The position numbers and the translations under genes were made by a program. The notes below the pieces were generated by a model. That model saw only the letters and a list, made by a program, of their open reading frames with translations, was not told the origin of the DNA and ran no database searches. From positions 1 to 64,000 of the forward strand of contig NZ_QPID01000009.1 of the NCBI RefSeq assembly GCF_003336225.1: a DNA stretch of 64,000 bases, given 5' to 3'. Below are positions 41,738 through 50,952 of this stretch, one piece after another (position 1 is the first letter of the stretch; every line of letters begins with the position of its first letter). Origin of the DNA: Corallincola holothuriorum. GTDB taxonomy: Bacteria; Pseudomonadota; Gammaproteobacteria; Enterobacterales; Neiellaceae.

Positions 41738-42928
41738 TTAGGCTGTTTCCACCCGGTTACGCCCAGCTTGCTTTGCCCGGTATAGCCGTTTGTCGGCTAA
41801 ATCCAGCAATGAATCGATATCTCGTTGCGCCGCGGTCAGTTCGGCGACGCCGATAGAGATCGTTATATTGCTGGCCTGATCGCCGTGGGATACCAAGGTT
41901 TGAGCTATGCGCTGGCGGATGCGCTCTGCGGTTACTTCCGCCAGGCAGATCCCGCATTCGGGTAATAGCAGGGCGAACTCTTCGCCGCCGAGTCGAGCGA
42001 CACGGTCTGAATGACGACACTCTTCGCTGATTATCTCAGCAACCACGCGGATCACCTGATCACCCATGGCGTGGCCAAAGTTGTCATTTACGCGCTTGAA
42101 ATGGTCTATGTCGATCATTAACAGACTCAGGGGGTGCTGATAACGTTGGCTACGTATTACCTCTTCGCGTGCGAAGGTCATAAAGGCGCGACGATTACTG
42201 GTACCAGTCAGAGCATCGGTGGTGGCCATGTTCTCCAGTTCCATCATCAGTTGTTTACGCTCCTGCTGTAAACAGAGCATTTTCAGTAGGTTCTGGTGAA
42301 TCTGCAGGCCGACATGGATCATTAAAATAGAGAAGCAAACACTGAGTGCGGCCATCGAGTTGTAGAGCAGCCCCTGCTCAAATAATGGTCGTGTGCATGC
42401 AATAATGATGATGGGCAGCATATCGAGCAGAAACAGACGTTTTGAAGGCGAGCTCATGGCGGTGGTGGCGGACATCAAGCCCATGACGATCATGGCGATA
42501 AAGATATGGTTGGCGAAGTTACCGGGTTGCCAGGCCCACATCGATAGTCCAGCCCAGTGCAGCATATGTAAACCATGGGCCATGGCGATACGCCGCTCCC
42601 ATTGATAGGCATCTTTTGCCTGCGGTGCGCTTTTTTTGAAGTTACTGTAGACCCGCAGATAATTGCGGGTGATCAGAAAAGAGATCAGCATCCATAGTGC
42701 GGCCACCTGCCAACTGACCCAGACGCTTAGTACCGAGCCGGTGATCAATGAAAGCATGGGCGCCAGCAGACGATCGTGCTGGTGATTATCTACGTAGAGA
42801 TGCAGTTGCTGCAGACGGATCTCAGACAGTTCGAGTGATTCGATATTCAGAGATGATGATCGGGTCAGTGATGATAACCCTGATGAATGGCTCGCTTCCT
42901 GCTTCACTAAACTGGCCTCCTTGGACAA
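41738..42928 (-). CDS. Membrane-bound diguanylate cyclase (GGDEF)
   Basis: A 396-residue protein with about six N-terminal membrane helices (roughly 60-220) and a C-terminal GGDEF domain whose active site reads GGEEF in ARLGGEEFALLLPE, which keeps catalysis. The sequence DHFKRVNDNFGHAMGDQVIRVVA is the typical nucleotide-binding stretch. It makes cyclic di-GMP, which controls motility and biofilm formation. The inhibitory RxxD site is not obvious. The N-terminal membrane sensor is not a known named domain. It stands alone, with short gaps on both sides. Confidence 0.93.
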   Translation of the reverse strand: MSKEASLVKQEASHSSGLSSLTRSSSLNIESLELSEIRLQQLHLYVDNHQHDRLLAPMLSLITGSVLSVWVSWQVAALWMLISFLITRNYLRVYSNFKKSAPQAKDAYQWERRIAMAHGLHMLHWAGLSMWAWQPGNFANHIFIAMIVMGLMSATTAMSSPSKRLFLLDMLPIIIIACTRPLFEQGLLYNSMAALSVCFSILMIHVGLQIHQNLLKMLCLQQERKQLMMELENMATTDALTGTSNRRAFMTFAREEVIRSQRYQHPLSLLMIDIDHFKRVNDNFGHAMGDQVIRVVAEIISEECRHSDRVARLGGEEFALLLPECGICLAEVTAERIRQRIAQTLVSHGDQASNITISIGVAELTAAQRDIDSLLDLADKRLYRAKQAGRNRVETA

Positions 42929-42977
42929 GAGGCCAAATTATCAGCTTTAAATGTGACGGTAAAGCGGTTCCAATCGG

Positions 42978-44840
42978 TTACTTTTGATTTTGCTCAATGA
43001 AGCTGTCTACCTGAGTTTCCAGCACGTTCAAAGGTAAAGCGCCGTGAGTCAAAATGACATCATGAAAGGCTTTGATATCAAATTTTTCTCCGAGTGCCTG
43101 TTTGGCCTTTTCTCTCAGTTCAAGCAGCTTAATCATGCCAATTTTGTAGCTGGTGGCCTGACCTGGCATGACGACATAACGGTCGATAGCGCGTTCCGCG
43201 TCATTGAGTGCATTAGGCGTATTTTCCGCAAGGTAGGCGATCGCCCGTTCGCGGGGCCAACGTTTTTCGTGTAGCCCGGTGTCAACCACTAGACGGGCGG
43301 CTCGCCATAGTTCCATCGCCAGTCGGCCAAAGTCGGAATAAGGGTCCTGATAGAGGCCAATCTCTTTTGGCAGTAGCTCGGAATAGAGTCCCCAGCCTTC
43401 AATGTAAGCGGTGTAATCACCCAAGCGACGGAACAGCGGCAAACTTTCTAGCTCTTGCGCGATCGCCAGTTGCATATGATGCCCCGGGATCCCCTCATGG
43501 TAGGCGAGGCCCTCCATCTGATAGCTGGGCATATTGCTCATTTGGTAGAGGTTGGCGTAATAGGTTCCGGGTCGGCTACCGTCTAGTGAAGGCGCTTCGT
43601 AAAATGCTTTACCGGCGGTCTTCTCGCGAAATGGCTCGACCGCCTTGACCTTAAGATCTGCTTTCGGCTGAGTGATAAACAGTTCGTCTAAACGGCTTTT
43701 CATATTATCAATCAGTGCCGTGGCTTCTTGCAGATATGCCGCGCGCCCTTCATCTGTGTTGGGATAATAGAAACGAGGATCTTCGCGCATGAACTGGAAA
43801 AACTCCCGTAATGATCCGGTGAAACCTGTTTTCAGCATCACCTGGCGCATTTCGGTGTGGATACGCGCTACCTCTTGCAGCCCTATCTCATGTATCTGCT
43901 CGGCAGTGAGATCGGTTGAAGTATGGAAATGTAGTGTACTTTGATAAAACTGCGCGCCGTCTGGAAGCTTCCACACGCCCGCATGATTATCCGCTTTGTT
44001 CTCTAGTTGTTGCAGGTAAGCGATCAGCTTTTCGTAGGCCGGGGCAACATGCTCTGTCAAAGCCAATGCGGCAGCATCCAGCAGTTTTTGTTCGCGTTCA
44101 TCATCCAGATCGAGTGCCAATAACTTAGTTTTGAAATCGGCGAACAGGGTGCTGTCTTGGTCAGCCTCTTCAAATGGCACGCCGGTGAGTAAGCTCTGAC
44201 TGTCACTGATCACCAGTGGAATAATAAATTTGGGGATGATGATGTCGAGCTCTTCGCGTTTTTTCAGTTGCGCCAGCAGCTGTTCAAACAGCCCCGGTAC
44301 CCCATAAAGACGGGCAACATAGGCGAGGGCATCCTCTTCGCTGGTGACGGTATGTTGATTGATTAACAGAGATGGTACGTGTGATTGCAAGCCGTCCATC
44401 TGCTCGACCGGGTAACTATGGTAGCGCCATTTGTAGTCATCGATTTCATCTTGCAGGTATTGCTTGAACAGCTGGTAGGAGAGGGCGGTTTCACCTACCA
44501 GTTCACTACTGTCGATATCTTGCACTCTTCTCAGGTGTTCTTGATATAGCAGCTGTGTTTGCGCGGCATACTCTTCTGAACGATCATCCCACTTGTCATA
44601 ATCTTGCTTGATGCCAAGTATGGTGAGCATCTCCGGACTGCGCTCAAGTTGAGCCATATAGAGTTCGTCAATGAGCTTATTCACTTCAGTGTTGTATGCC
44701 GCTTGTTTGGCATCTGTCGGTTCTACGCTGGTATCGATAACAGGTGTTGGTGGCTCAGGTTTTGGTTCACAGGCCGACAATAATGAAATCAGGGAAGCGG
44801 CGACCAGCAGAAGCTTTAATTTACGCATATGTCGGGTCAT
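42978..44840 (-). CDS. DUF885-family lipoprotein (peptidase-like)
   Basis: A protein of about 620 residues with a signal helix and lipobox LLSAC, so membrane-anchored in the periplasm. The DUF885 pattern includes YHEGIPGHHMQL in the second half, a zinc-type HExxxHH motif that marks the family as likely metallopeptidases, and IAYLAENT close to the end. ATG 44840 is used; the first 5 residues of the longer frame and an internal start at 44828 are alternatives. Its substrate is not known. It ends 49 bases after the diguanylate cyclase start and faces the same way. Confidence 0.88.
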   Translation of the reverse strand: MTRHMRKLKLLLVAASLISLLSACEPKPEPPTPVIDTSVEPTDAKQAAYNTEVNKLIDELYMAQLERSPEMLTILGIKQDYDKWDDRSEEYAAQTQLLYQEHLRRVQDIDSSELVGETALSYQLFKQYLQDEIDDYKWRYHSYPVEQMDGLQSHVPSLLINQHTVTSEEDALAYVARLYGVPGLFEQLLAQLKKREELDIIIPKFIIPLVISDSQSLLTGVPFEEADQDSTLFADFKTKLLALDLDDEREQKLLDAAALALTEHVAPAYEKLIAYLQQLENKADNHAGVWKLPDGAQFYQSTLHFHTSTDLTAEQIHEIGLQEVARIHTEMRQVMLKTGFTGSLREFFQFMREDPRFYYPNTDEGRAAYLQEATALIDNMKSRLDELFITQPKADLKVKAVEPFREKTAGKAFYEAPSLDGSRPGTYYANLYQMSNMPSYQMEGLAYHEGIPGHHMQLAIAQELESLPLFRRLGDYTAYIEGWGLYSELLPKEIGLYQDPYSDFGRLAMELWRAARLVVDTGLHEKRWPRERAIAYLAENTPNALNDAERAIDRYVVMPGQATSYKIGMIKLLELREKAKQALGEKFDIKAFHDVILTHGALPLNVLETQVDSFIEQNQK

Positions 44841-44971
44841 AAATAGGAAGTCCATTTTAATACTACACTCGATGCCTCATGGCGATAATGTTGACAATAT
44901 CAGGCTTGCAGTGCGGAAGCCTACAATAAACTGCCGACAGCTTTCTGCATCAGCGACTGATCTACCTGCTT

Positions 44972-46129
44972 TTACTCTGGTAAAAACATCTCTAATAAGC
45001 TGTTGAGGTAACGATGGCCTTTGGCAGTTAACTGAATACTTTCCTCAGTTAAACTCAGCAGCCCCTGCGCCTCGGCATTGGCGAGAATGGGTTCAATCTG
45101 GCTCATCGCCTGTCCAGTCAGTTTACTGTATTCGTTCTGCGGAAAAGCTTCAAATAACCTGAGTCGATTCATAAAGTATTCAAACGGTAGATCTGCAACG
45201 GCGATTGCTTGTGTTTGATGTCGGTAGCCGTTGCTGGCTTCAAGATAGCCTTTCGGGTGTTTAATCTTGCTGGTGCGAATAATCCGCCCTTCGACAGGTA
45301 AAGTGATCTTGCCATGGGCACCACAGCCTATCCCCAGGTAGTCACCAAATCGCCAGTAGTTCAAGTTGTGACGGCAGCGGTAATCCACCTGGCTGTCTGA
45401 CTTGAAATAAGCCGATACTTCGTATTGCTGATACCCCGCCTGCCGCAGTTTTTCATCACCCTTTTCATAGATATCCCATAGGATGTCGTCGTCAGGCAGG
45501 GTGGGTGGACGGCTGTGAAAAAGGGTGTTTGGCTCAATGGTTAGTTGATACCAGGACAGGTGCGGGGGAGCTAAGGCGATGCCTTGGGTTAGGTCAGCCA
45601 TCGCATCGGCAACCGATTGATCCGGTAAGCCATGCATTAGATCCAAATTAAAGCTTTGTAATCTGGCCTGTTGCGCCATTTGTGCTGCATTAATTGCCTC
45701 GTTACGACCATGGATGCGGCCCAGCGCTTGTAGCTTTTGTGGTTGAAAGCTTTGCACGCCAATAGAGATGCGATTGATCCCTGCTTGTTGAAATTGTGCA
45801 AATTTGTCGCTTTCCACTGTCCCCGGATTGGCCTCCAAGGTGATCTCACAATCATTGGCAAGCGGGATACGTTTTGCGATACCTTGTAATAGACGTTCGA
45901 TCGCTTCGGCTGACAGTAGGCTAGGGGTGCCACCACCGATGAAAATAGTCGTTAGCTCGCGTTGCTGCACGTAGTGTAGATCTTGCGTCAGGTCGGCGAG
46001 TAACGCATCGACATAGTCAGCTTCCGGTACACCGCCTTTGAGTGTGTGGGAGTTAAAGTCGCAGTAGGGGCACTTCTGCACACACCAAGGGACATGGACG
46101 TAAAGACTGAGAGGCGGCAGTGTCTGCAC
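44972..46129 (-). CDS. hemW: Heme chaperone HemW
   Basis: A 385-residue radical SAM protein close to HemN. The motif CVQKCPYC (Cys16, Cys20, Cys23, CxxxCxxC) follows LYVHVPW, and GGGTPSLL comes 45 residues later. HemW is thought to carry heme to membrane proteins rather than act as a coproporphyrinogen oxidase. It belongs to the conserved hemW-rdgB-yggU-yggT-proC-yggS order, 25 bases after rdgB. Compare the heme-locus paralog HutW at 1113-2489. Confidence 0.94.
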   Translation of the reverse strand: MQTLPPLSLYVHVPWCVQKCPYCDFNSHTLKGGVPEADYVDALLADLTQDLHYVQQRELTTIFIGGGTPSLLSAEAIERLLQGIAKRIPLANDCEITLEANPGTVESDKFAQFQQAGINRISIGVQSFQPQKLQALGRIHGRNEAINAAQMAQQARLQSFNLDLMHGLPDQSVADAMADLTQGIALAPPHLSWYQLTIEPNTLFHSRPPTLPDDDILWDIYEKGDEKLRQAGYQQYEVSAYFKSDSQVDYRCRHNLNYWRFGDYLGIGCGAHGKITLPVEGRIIRTSKIKHPKGYLEASNGYRHQTQAIAVADLPFEYFMNRLRLFEAFPQNEYSKLTGQAMSQIEPILANAEAQGLLSLTEESIQLTAKGHRYLNSLLEMFLPE

Positions 46130-46154
46130 AATATGTTTCCGAATTGCAGCCTGA

Positions 46155-46748
46155 TTAGGCTTGAGTGAGTTGAGCCAACAGTTGCTTTAACGCCTGACCA
46201 CGGTGACTGAGATGATTCTTTCGTTGCTTGCTAAGTTCCGCGGCCATGCACTGTTCGGTAGGTACCCAGAACACTGGATCATAACCGAAGCCTTGCTCTC
46301 CTTGACGCGCTACAGCTATCTCCCCTTGCCATGTACCTTGGCAGATCACTGGTGTTGGGTCATCAGCGTGGCGCATATAAACCAGAACACATTGAAAGCG
46401 AGCTTTGCGCTCGGCAGCAGGCTTACCACTCAGCTCGAGCAGCAGTTTATCTATGTTGTTGCTGTCGTTGGACGGCTCGCCAGCATAGCGGGAAGAGTAG
46501 ATCCCCGGCGCGCCAAATAAAGCATCGACCTCCAATCCGGAGTCATCGGCGATAGTCGGTAGGCCGGTGATTTTTGCCGCGTGGCGTGCTTTGATGATGG
46601 CATTTTCGACAAAGGTGGTGCCGGTTTCTGCGATATCAGGCACATCGAATGCACTTTGCGCGATAATATCAAACGGTAACCCAGCAAGCATTTGATTGAG
46701 TTCTTTGACTTTGCCCTGATTGCCGGTGGCGAGAACGATTTTTTGCAT
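46155..46748 (-). CDS. rdgB: Non-canonical purine NTP pyrophosphatase RdgB
   Basis: A 197-residue HAM1-family enzyme that hydrolyses dITP/XTP and keeps these bases out of DNA. The N-terminal [17 protein letters not shown], the active-site [24 protein letters not shown] and GFGYDPVFW are the family signatures. It is 25 bases upstream of hemW and 99 bases downstream of the DUF4426 gene. Confidence 0.95.
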   Translation of the reverse strand: MQKIVLATGNQGKVKELNQMLAGLPFDIIAQSAFDVPDIAETGTTFVENAIIKARHAAKITGLPTIADDSGLEVDALFGAPGIYSSRYAGEPSNDSNNIDKLLLELSGKPAAERKARFQCVLVYMRHADDPTPVICQGTWQGEIAVARQGEQGFGYDPVFWVPTEQCMAAELSKQRKNHLSHRGQALKQLLAQLTQA

Positions 46749-46847
46749 GAGCAGCGAACCTGATTAGCGACAGTTGCTGCGCATTGTACAGCATGGCTTG
46801 CTGACACCCAACGGTATCAGCAGTGCGGGAAGCGGGGCTGTATTGGC

Positions 46848-47297
46848 CTAATCGGCGTAAAATTTTTGTTGAAACTTGACCGTATTGACAGTGCCGTCGT
46901 CATGGGTGAGTTCAATCTCGAAACGGAAAGTTTCTTCGTTGCTGTACGCTATCGGTGAGATGTAATAGATGGAGTTTTCTTCACGGATCTCTTTAAATTT
47001 AAGTGTCACTTGGTTGCCTATTAAATTTCGTGCTTTCCCTTTGATCTTCACGGCGACAGCAGGGCTACCCTCTTTGCCAGTATCGAGTACTGAGATATTC
47101 ACCAGCCCGTTAGTGCGGCTTCGGGTAATACCATAAGCTTTGGCTATCGCAGGGGTTAAAAATGTGCTGGAGAACGCTACATAATGCACGTGTATGTCGC
47201 CGAATTTCTCTACATTGGCAAAGGCGGATTGGCTGGTGATCGCTAGCAGTAGTAACAGTAGGGAGCCGAGTCCACGGTAAAGTTTTTGGCGCAGCAT
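46848..47297 (-). CDS. DUF4426 periplasmic protein
   Basis: A 149-residue protein with a signal peptide (cleavage near FANV) and the DUF4426 domain (GDIHVHYVAFSSTFLTPAIAKAYGI, then NGLVNISVL). This gene sits between rdgB and yggU in Vibrio, Shewanella and relatives, but its function is unknown. A 20-bp tandem repeat lies just upstream (47314-47353). Confidence 0.88.
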   Translation of the reverse strand: MLRQKLYRGLGSLLLLLLAITSQSAFANVEKFGDIHVHYVAFSSTFLTPAIAKAYGITRSRTNGLVNISVLDTGKEGSPAVAVKIKGKARNLIGNQVTLKFKEIREENSIYYISPIAYSNEETFRFEIELTHDDGTVNTVKFQQKFYAD

Positions 47298-47313
47298 GAT
47301 GGGTTACCTTAGT

Positions 47314-47353
47314 CAGATGATTAGTACTTAGTGCAGATGATTAGTAGTTAGTA
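47314..47353. repeat. Two-copy 20-bp tandem repeat upstream of the DUF4426 gene
   Basis: cagatgattagtacttagtg (47314-47333) is followed directly by cagatgattagtagttagta. It fills most of the 65-bp gap between yggU and the DUF4426 gene and overlaps the likely ribosome-site region. Copy number may vary between strains. Confidence 0.8.
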
Positions 47354-47362
47354 TAGAAGTGG

Positions 47363-47665
47363 TTAATTGATTTCGTTAGTCAGCAGTGCGGCTATCTGCG
47401 GCGGGATCTGCTGTGGTTGCAATATGCGCAAAAGCTTATGTCGACCGGTTGCACCTTTTAGCAGTAGTACCTGATTTTTAGCGACCCGGAACTGTTTTGC
47501 TAGAAACTTAATCAAGTGGCTATTGGCCTTACCATCTACAGGCGGGGCAGTAATAGCCAGTTTGATTTCATCGCCATGGATGCCTTGCCAGTTATCACGA
47601 CTGGCCTTGGGCTGCACATAGAGTCGCAGCTCAAGGCTTTCTGTGGTGCGGGTGACAGCTTGCAT
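47363..47665 (-). CDS. yggU: DUF167 protein YggU
   Basis: A 100-residue DUF167/YggU-family protein ([47 protein letters not shown]). Small and soluble, with unknown function. Its ATG overlaps the yggT stop in a TGATG junction, so the two are co-translated. Confidence 0.92.
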   Translation of the reverse strand: MQAVTRTTESLELRLYVQPKASRDNWQGIHGDEIKLAITAPPVDGKANSHLIKFLAKQFRVAKNQVLLLKGATGRHKLLRILQPQQIPPQIAALLTNEIN

Positions 47666-48210
47666 CAGAACATGCTGCCGCCAAACAGTAATATCTTTAG
47701 AAACTGCAGGGCAATAATCAGTACCAACATCGACAGATCCAGTCCGCCCATGGGAGGAATAATTCGGCGGATCGGTGCCAACATTGGTTCGGTTAGCTGC
47801 GCCATCACCGCTTCGATGGGGTTATACCCTTGGCTTACCCAGCTCAGAATAGCGCGTAAAATCAGCACATAGAAGACGATGGAGAAGATCTCCTTGACCA
47901 AAGTGATGCCGCCCGCCATCAGAATAAATAAGGCATCAAACGGTACTTTGGCAATAAGAGCGAGCACCACAACTTTGACACAGGCGATGACCAGGGCAAA
48001 TACTAAGCTGGCAGTATCTAATCGTCCTATGGCGGGGAGTACCCGGCGTAATGGTCCCACCACGGGGTGAGTGGCTTTCACTACAAACTGGCAGAATGGG
48101 TTGTAGAAATCAGCCCTGACCAGCTGTAACCATACCCGTAAAATCACTACCATCAGGTATAGATTGAACAGGATATCGATTAGAAATACAAAGGCGGATT
48201 GACTCGCCAT
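47665..48210 (-). CDS. yggT: YggT-family membrane protein
   Basis: A 181-residue protein with two YGGT repeats, each with a pair of helices and the motif NP..Q.....P....RR ([23 protein letters not shown], then [24 protein letters not shown]). Homologues take part in osmotic/cell-envelope functions. It lies between proC and yggU, overlapping yggU by one base. Confidence 0.93.
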   Translation of the reverse strand: MASQSAFVFLIDILFNLYLMVVILRVWLQLVRADFYNPFCQFVVKATHPVVGPLRRVLPAIGRLDTASLVFALVIACVKVVVLALIAKVPFDALFILMAGGITLVKEIFSIVFYVLILRAILSWVSQGYNPIEAVMAQLTEPMLAPIRRIIPPMGGLDLSMLVLIIALQFLKILLFGGSMF

Positions 48211-48293
48211 AAAATGACTCTCCCAAATATGAAAATGCCTGCACTTGGCAACAGCCTAAACTACAAGCACCGATAACTTAAGTGATTCGATGA

Positions 48294-49121
48294 CTAAAAC
48301 TGTTTAGCCATCTGTTCTGCTCTGGCAACTGCCGCTCGCATCGCTTTAGCGACTAAGGTAGACAACTCGCCCTCTTCAAAAGTTCTCAGAGCTTCAGCAG
48401 TGGTGCCGCCTTTTGATGTTACCTGCGAGCGCAATGTGGATATGGGAAGATCGCTTTCTGTGACCATCTGCGCTGCACCTTGGGCGGTTTGTTGCACCAG
48501 TAAGCGTGCCGTCTCAGCATCAAAGCCCATATTTTCAGCTTCAGTTTGGATCGCTTCCATGAATAGGAAAAAATAGGCCGGAGCACTACCCGCCGCAGCG
48601 ATAACATGATTGATACCGGCTTCTTCTTCCACCCAGACCACTTTACCGACGGCGGCCATTAACGATTGACTGAACAGTTTATCATCCTGCTTCGTGCCTG
48701 CAGGGGCGTACAACCCTGTCATGCCAAGCCCCAATAATGAGGGTGTATTAGGCATGGTGCGGACAATACGCGGAGCACCGCTAAGATAGGCTTGCAGGGT
48801 GTCAACAGTGACGCCGGCGGCAATAGACAGATAGAGTTTATCACCGTGGCCGCCCATATCGGCGACCAAGCGTTCGCAAACAATGTCTAATAGTTGTGGC
48901 TTAACTGCCAGCACCACCACATCAGCTTCTTTCGCACCTTTGGCATTATCTTCTGCGGTATTCACACCAAAATCATCGGCCATCCGTTGACGGGTTCTGT
49001 CCGTCGGGGCGGTGACCGTGATTAAATGGGCAGGGTAGCCGCGCTTGATCAGACCGCCAATAATACTGCGGGCCATGTTGCCGCCGCCAATGAAGGTGAT
49101 TTTTTCCTGCTGGTCAAACAT
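48294..49121 (-). CDS. proC: Pyrroline-5-carboxylate reductase
   Basis: A 275-residue enzyme for the last step of proline synthesis. The Rossmann start ITFIGGGNMARSIIGGLIKRGY binds NAD(P)H; RIVRTMPNTPSLLGLGMTGLYA and the C-terminal TLRSQVTSKGGTTAEALRTFE are the family signature. It follows yggS by 60 bases on the same strand and precedes yggT. Confidence 0.95.
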   Translation of the reverse strand: MFDQQEKITFIGGGNMARSIIGGLIKRGYPAHLITVTAPTDRTRQRMADDFGVNTAEDNAKGAKEADVVVLAVKPQLLDIVCERLVADMGGHGDKLYLSIAAGVTVDTLQAYLSGAPRIVRTMPNTPSLLGLGMTGLYAPAGTKQDDKLFSQSLMAAVGKVVWVEEEAGINHVIAAAGSAPAYFFLFMEAIQTEAENMGFDAETARLLVQQTAQGAAQMVTESDLPISTLRSQVTSKGGTTAEALRTFEEGELSTLVAKAMRAAVARAEQMAKQF

Positions 49122-49181
49122 CTTTGGATCCTTATTTGATCGCTAATTCGATTGTGCGTGTTCATTATGAAACAGTGGCGG

Positions 49182-49871
49182 CTATTTTGGCGCGCGAGCC
49201 CCAAATATCGCCGTACCGATGCGAACCATGGTGGCACCTTCGGCAATGGCAGCCTCCAGATCGCCACTCATCCCCATGGATAGCGTGTCTAATTCTGGGT
49301 GGTGTTGCTGCAAATTGATAAAAGCAGTATTTAGCCGCTTGAACTGTGCGCGCTGAGCCTGATAGTCATCAACATCAGCGGGGATCGCCATCAGCCCGCG
49401 AAGCTGTAAGTTAGGTAATTCTGTGACCTGTTGAGCCAAGTCTGGTAAGGCCTCAAGCGAGATCCCGGCCTTTTGAGGTTCGTCACTTATATTGACTTGA
49501 ATACAAATTTTTAACGGCGTAAGGTGGCTCGGACGTTGTTCGCTAAGGCGTTTGGCTATCTTAATACGGTCTACACTTTGCACCCAGTCAAAGTGCTCTG
49601 CTAATAAGCGGGTTTTGTTTGACTGGATCGGACCGATGAAATGCCATTCAAGCTGCGGGTTGGCGATGGCGACTATTTTGTCGACCGCCTCCTGTACGTA
49701 GTTTTCACCAAAACAGCGCTGTCCGGCAGCGACTGCTTCGAGGATTGCTGCGGCAGGCTTGGTTTTACTGACGGCTAATAGCGTAACGCTATCTGCCTCT
49801 CGACCAGCCTCTGTACAGGCTGCATTGATGCGCTGTTGCGAACTCTGCAGGCGAACTGTTAAGTCACTCAT
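49182..49871 (-). CDS. yggS: PLP homeostasis protein YggS
   Basis: A 229-residue PLP-binding barrel protein (YggS/PROSC family), which keeps free pyridoxal phosphate and amino-acid pools balanced. Lys36 in LLAVSKTKP carries PLP, and NYVQEAVDKIV plus WHFIGPIQSNKTR are the family motifs. It is first in the leftward proC cluster, divergent from pilT with only 36 bases between the start codons. Confidence 0.95.
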   Translation of the reverse strand: MSDLTVRLQSSQQRINAACTEAGREADSVTLLAVSKTKPAAAILEAVAAGQRCFGENYVQEAVDKIVAIANPQLEWHFIGPIQSNKTRLLAEHFDWVQSVDRIKIAKRLSEQRPSHLTPLKICIQVNISDEPQKAGISLEALPDLAQQVTELPNLQLRGLMAIPADVDDYQAQRAQFKRLNTAFINLQQHHPELDTLSMGMSGDLEAAIAEGATMVRIGTAIFGARAPK

Positions 49872-49907
49872 AAGAATTTAATTACCGATACCTTCTGGAG
49901 CTAGGCT

Positions 49908-50942
49908 ATGGATGTTACCGAATTACTGGCGTTTACTGTTAAGCATAATGCATCAGATTTACATCTGTCCGCCGGTGTTTCCCCGATGATCCGTGTTGAT
50001 GGTGAAGTACGTCGAGTCAATGTGCCGGCATTAGAACATAAAGAAGTTCATTCACTTATCTACGATATCATGAATGATAAGCAGCGCCGTGAATTTGAAG
50101 AACATCTCGAAGTGGATTTCTCATTTGAGGTGCCTAATCTGGCTCGCTTCCGTGTTAACGCATTTAATCAGGGGCGTGGCGCTGGTGCTGTATTCCGTAC
50201 CATTCCGACGGAAGTTTTGACTCTGGAGACCTTAGGTGCACCAGAGATTTTTAAGAAGATTTCTGATCTGCCTCGTGGCCTTGTGTTAGTGACCGGGCCG
50301 ACCGGCTCTGGTAAGTCGACGACGCTGGCGGCGATGATCGATTACGTCAATGACAACAAACATCACCATATTCTCACCATCGAAGATCCTATCGAATTTG
50401 TTCACGACAACAAAAAGTGTTTGGTCAACCAGCGTGAAGTCCATCGCGATACCCACAGCTTTAATGCCGCACTGCGCTCTGCGTTGCGTGAAGATCCGGA
50501 TGTTATTCTGGTGGGTGAATTACGTGACCTTGAAACCATCCGTTTGGCATTGACCGCTGCAGAAACCGGCCACTTGGTATTCGGTACATTGCACACCACC
50601 TCTGCCGCAAAAACTATTGACCGTATTGTTGACGTATTCCCTGGGGAAGAGAAAGCGATGGTACGTTCAATGCTGTCTGAATCATTGCGTGCGGTTATCT
50701 CCCAGACACTATTGAAAAAACTGGGTGGTGGTCGAGTCGCCGCCCACGAAATCATGATCGGTACCCCAGCGATCCGTAACCTGATCCGTGAAGATAAAGT
50801 GGCGCAGATGTACTCGGCGATCCAGACGGGTATGGCCCATGGCATGCAAACATTGGATCAGTGTCTGCAGGGCTTGGTTAGTCGCGGTATTGTTACTGCG
50901 GATGATGCGCGTCTGAAAGCTCATGACAAGAACGCTATCTAA
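49908..50942 (+). CDS. pilT: Type IV pilus retraction ATPase PilT
   Basis: A 344-residue hexameric ATPase that depolymerises type IV pili for twitching motility and DNA uptake. Walker A GPTGSGKST is at 130-138; the Asp box ILTIEDPIEF, Walker B DVILVGELRDLETI and the His box GHLVFGTLHTTSA are present, as is the PilT-specific AIRNLIRE near the C-terminus. It lies 10 bases before pilU, so they are one operon. Confidence 0.96.
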   Translation: MDVTELLAFTVKHNASDLHLSAGVSPMIRVDGEVRRVNVPALEHKEVHSLIYDIMNDKQRREFEEHLEVDFSFEVPNLARFRVNAFNQGRGAGAVFRTIPTEVLTLETLGAPEIFKKISDLPRGLVLVTGPTGSGKSTTLAAMIDYVNDNKHHHILTIEDPIEFVHDNKKCLVNQREVHRDTHSFNAALRSALREDPDVILVGELRDLETIRLALTAAETGHLVFGTLHTTSAAKTIDRIVDVFPGEEKAMVRSMLSESLRAVISQTLLKKLGGGRVAAHEIMIGTPAIRNLIREDKVAQMYSAIQTGMAHGMQTLDQCLQGLVSRGIVTADDARLKAHDKNAI

Positions 50943-50952
50943 GGGAGTGTAG

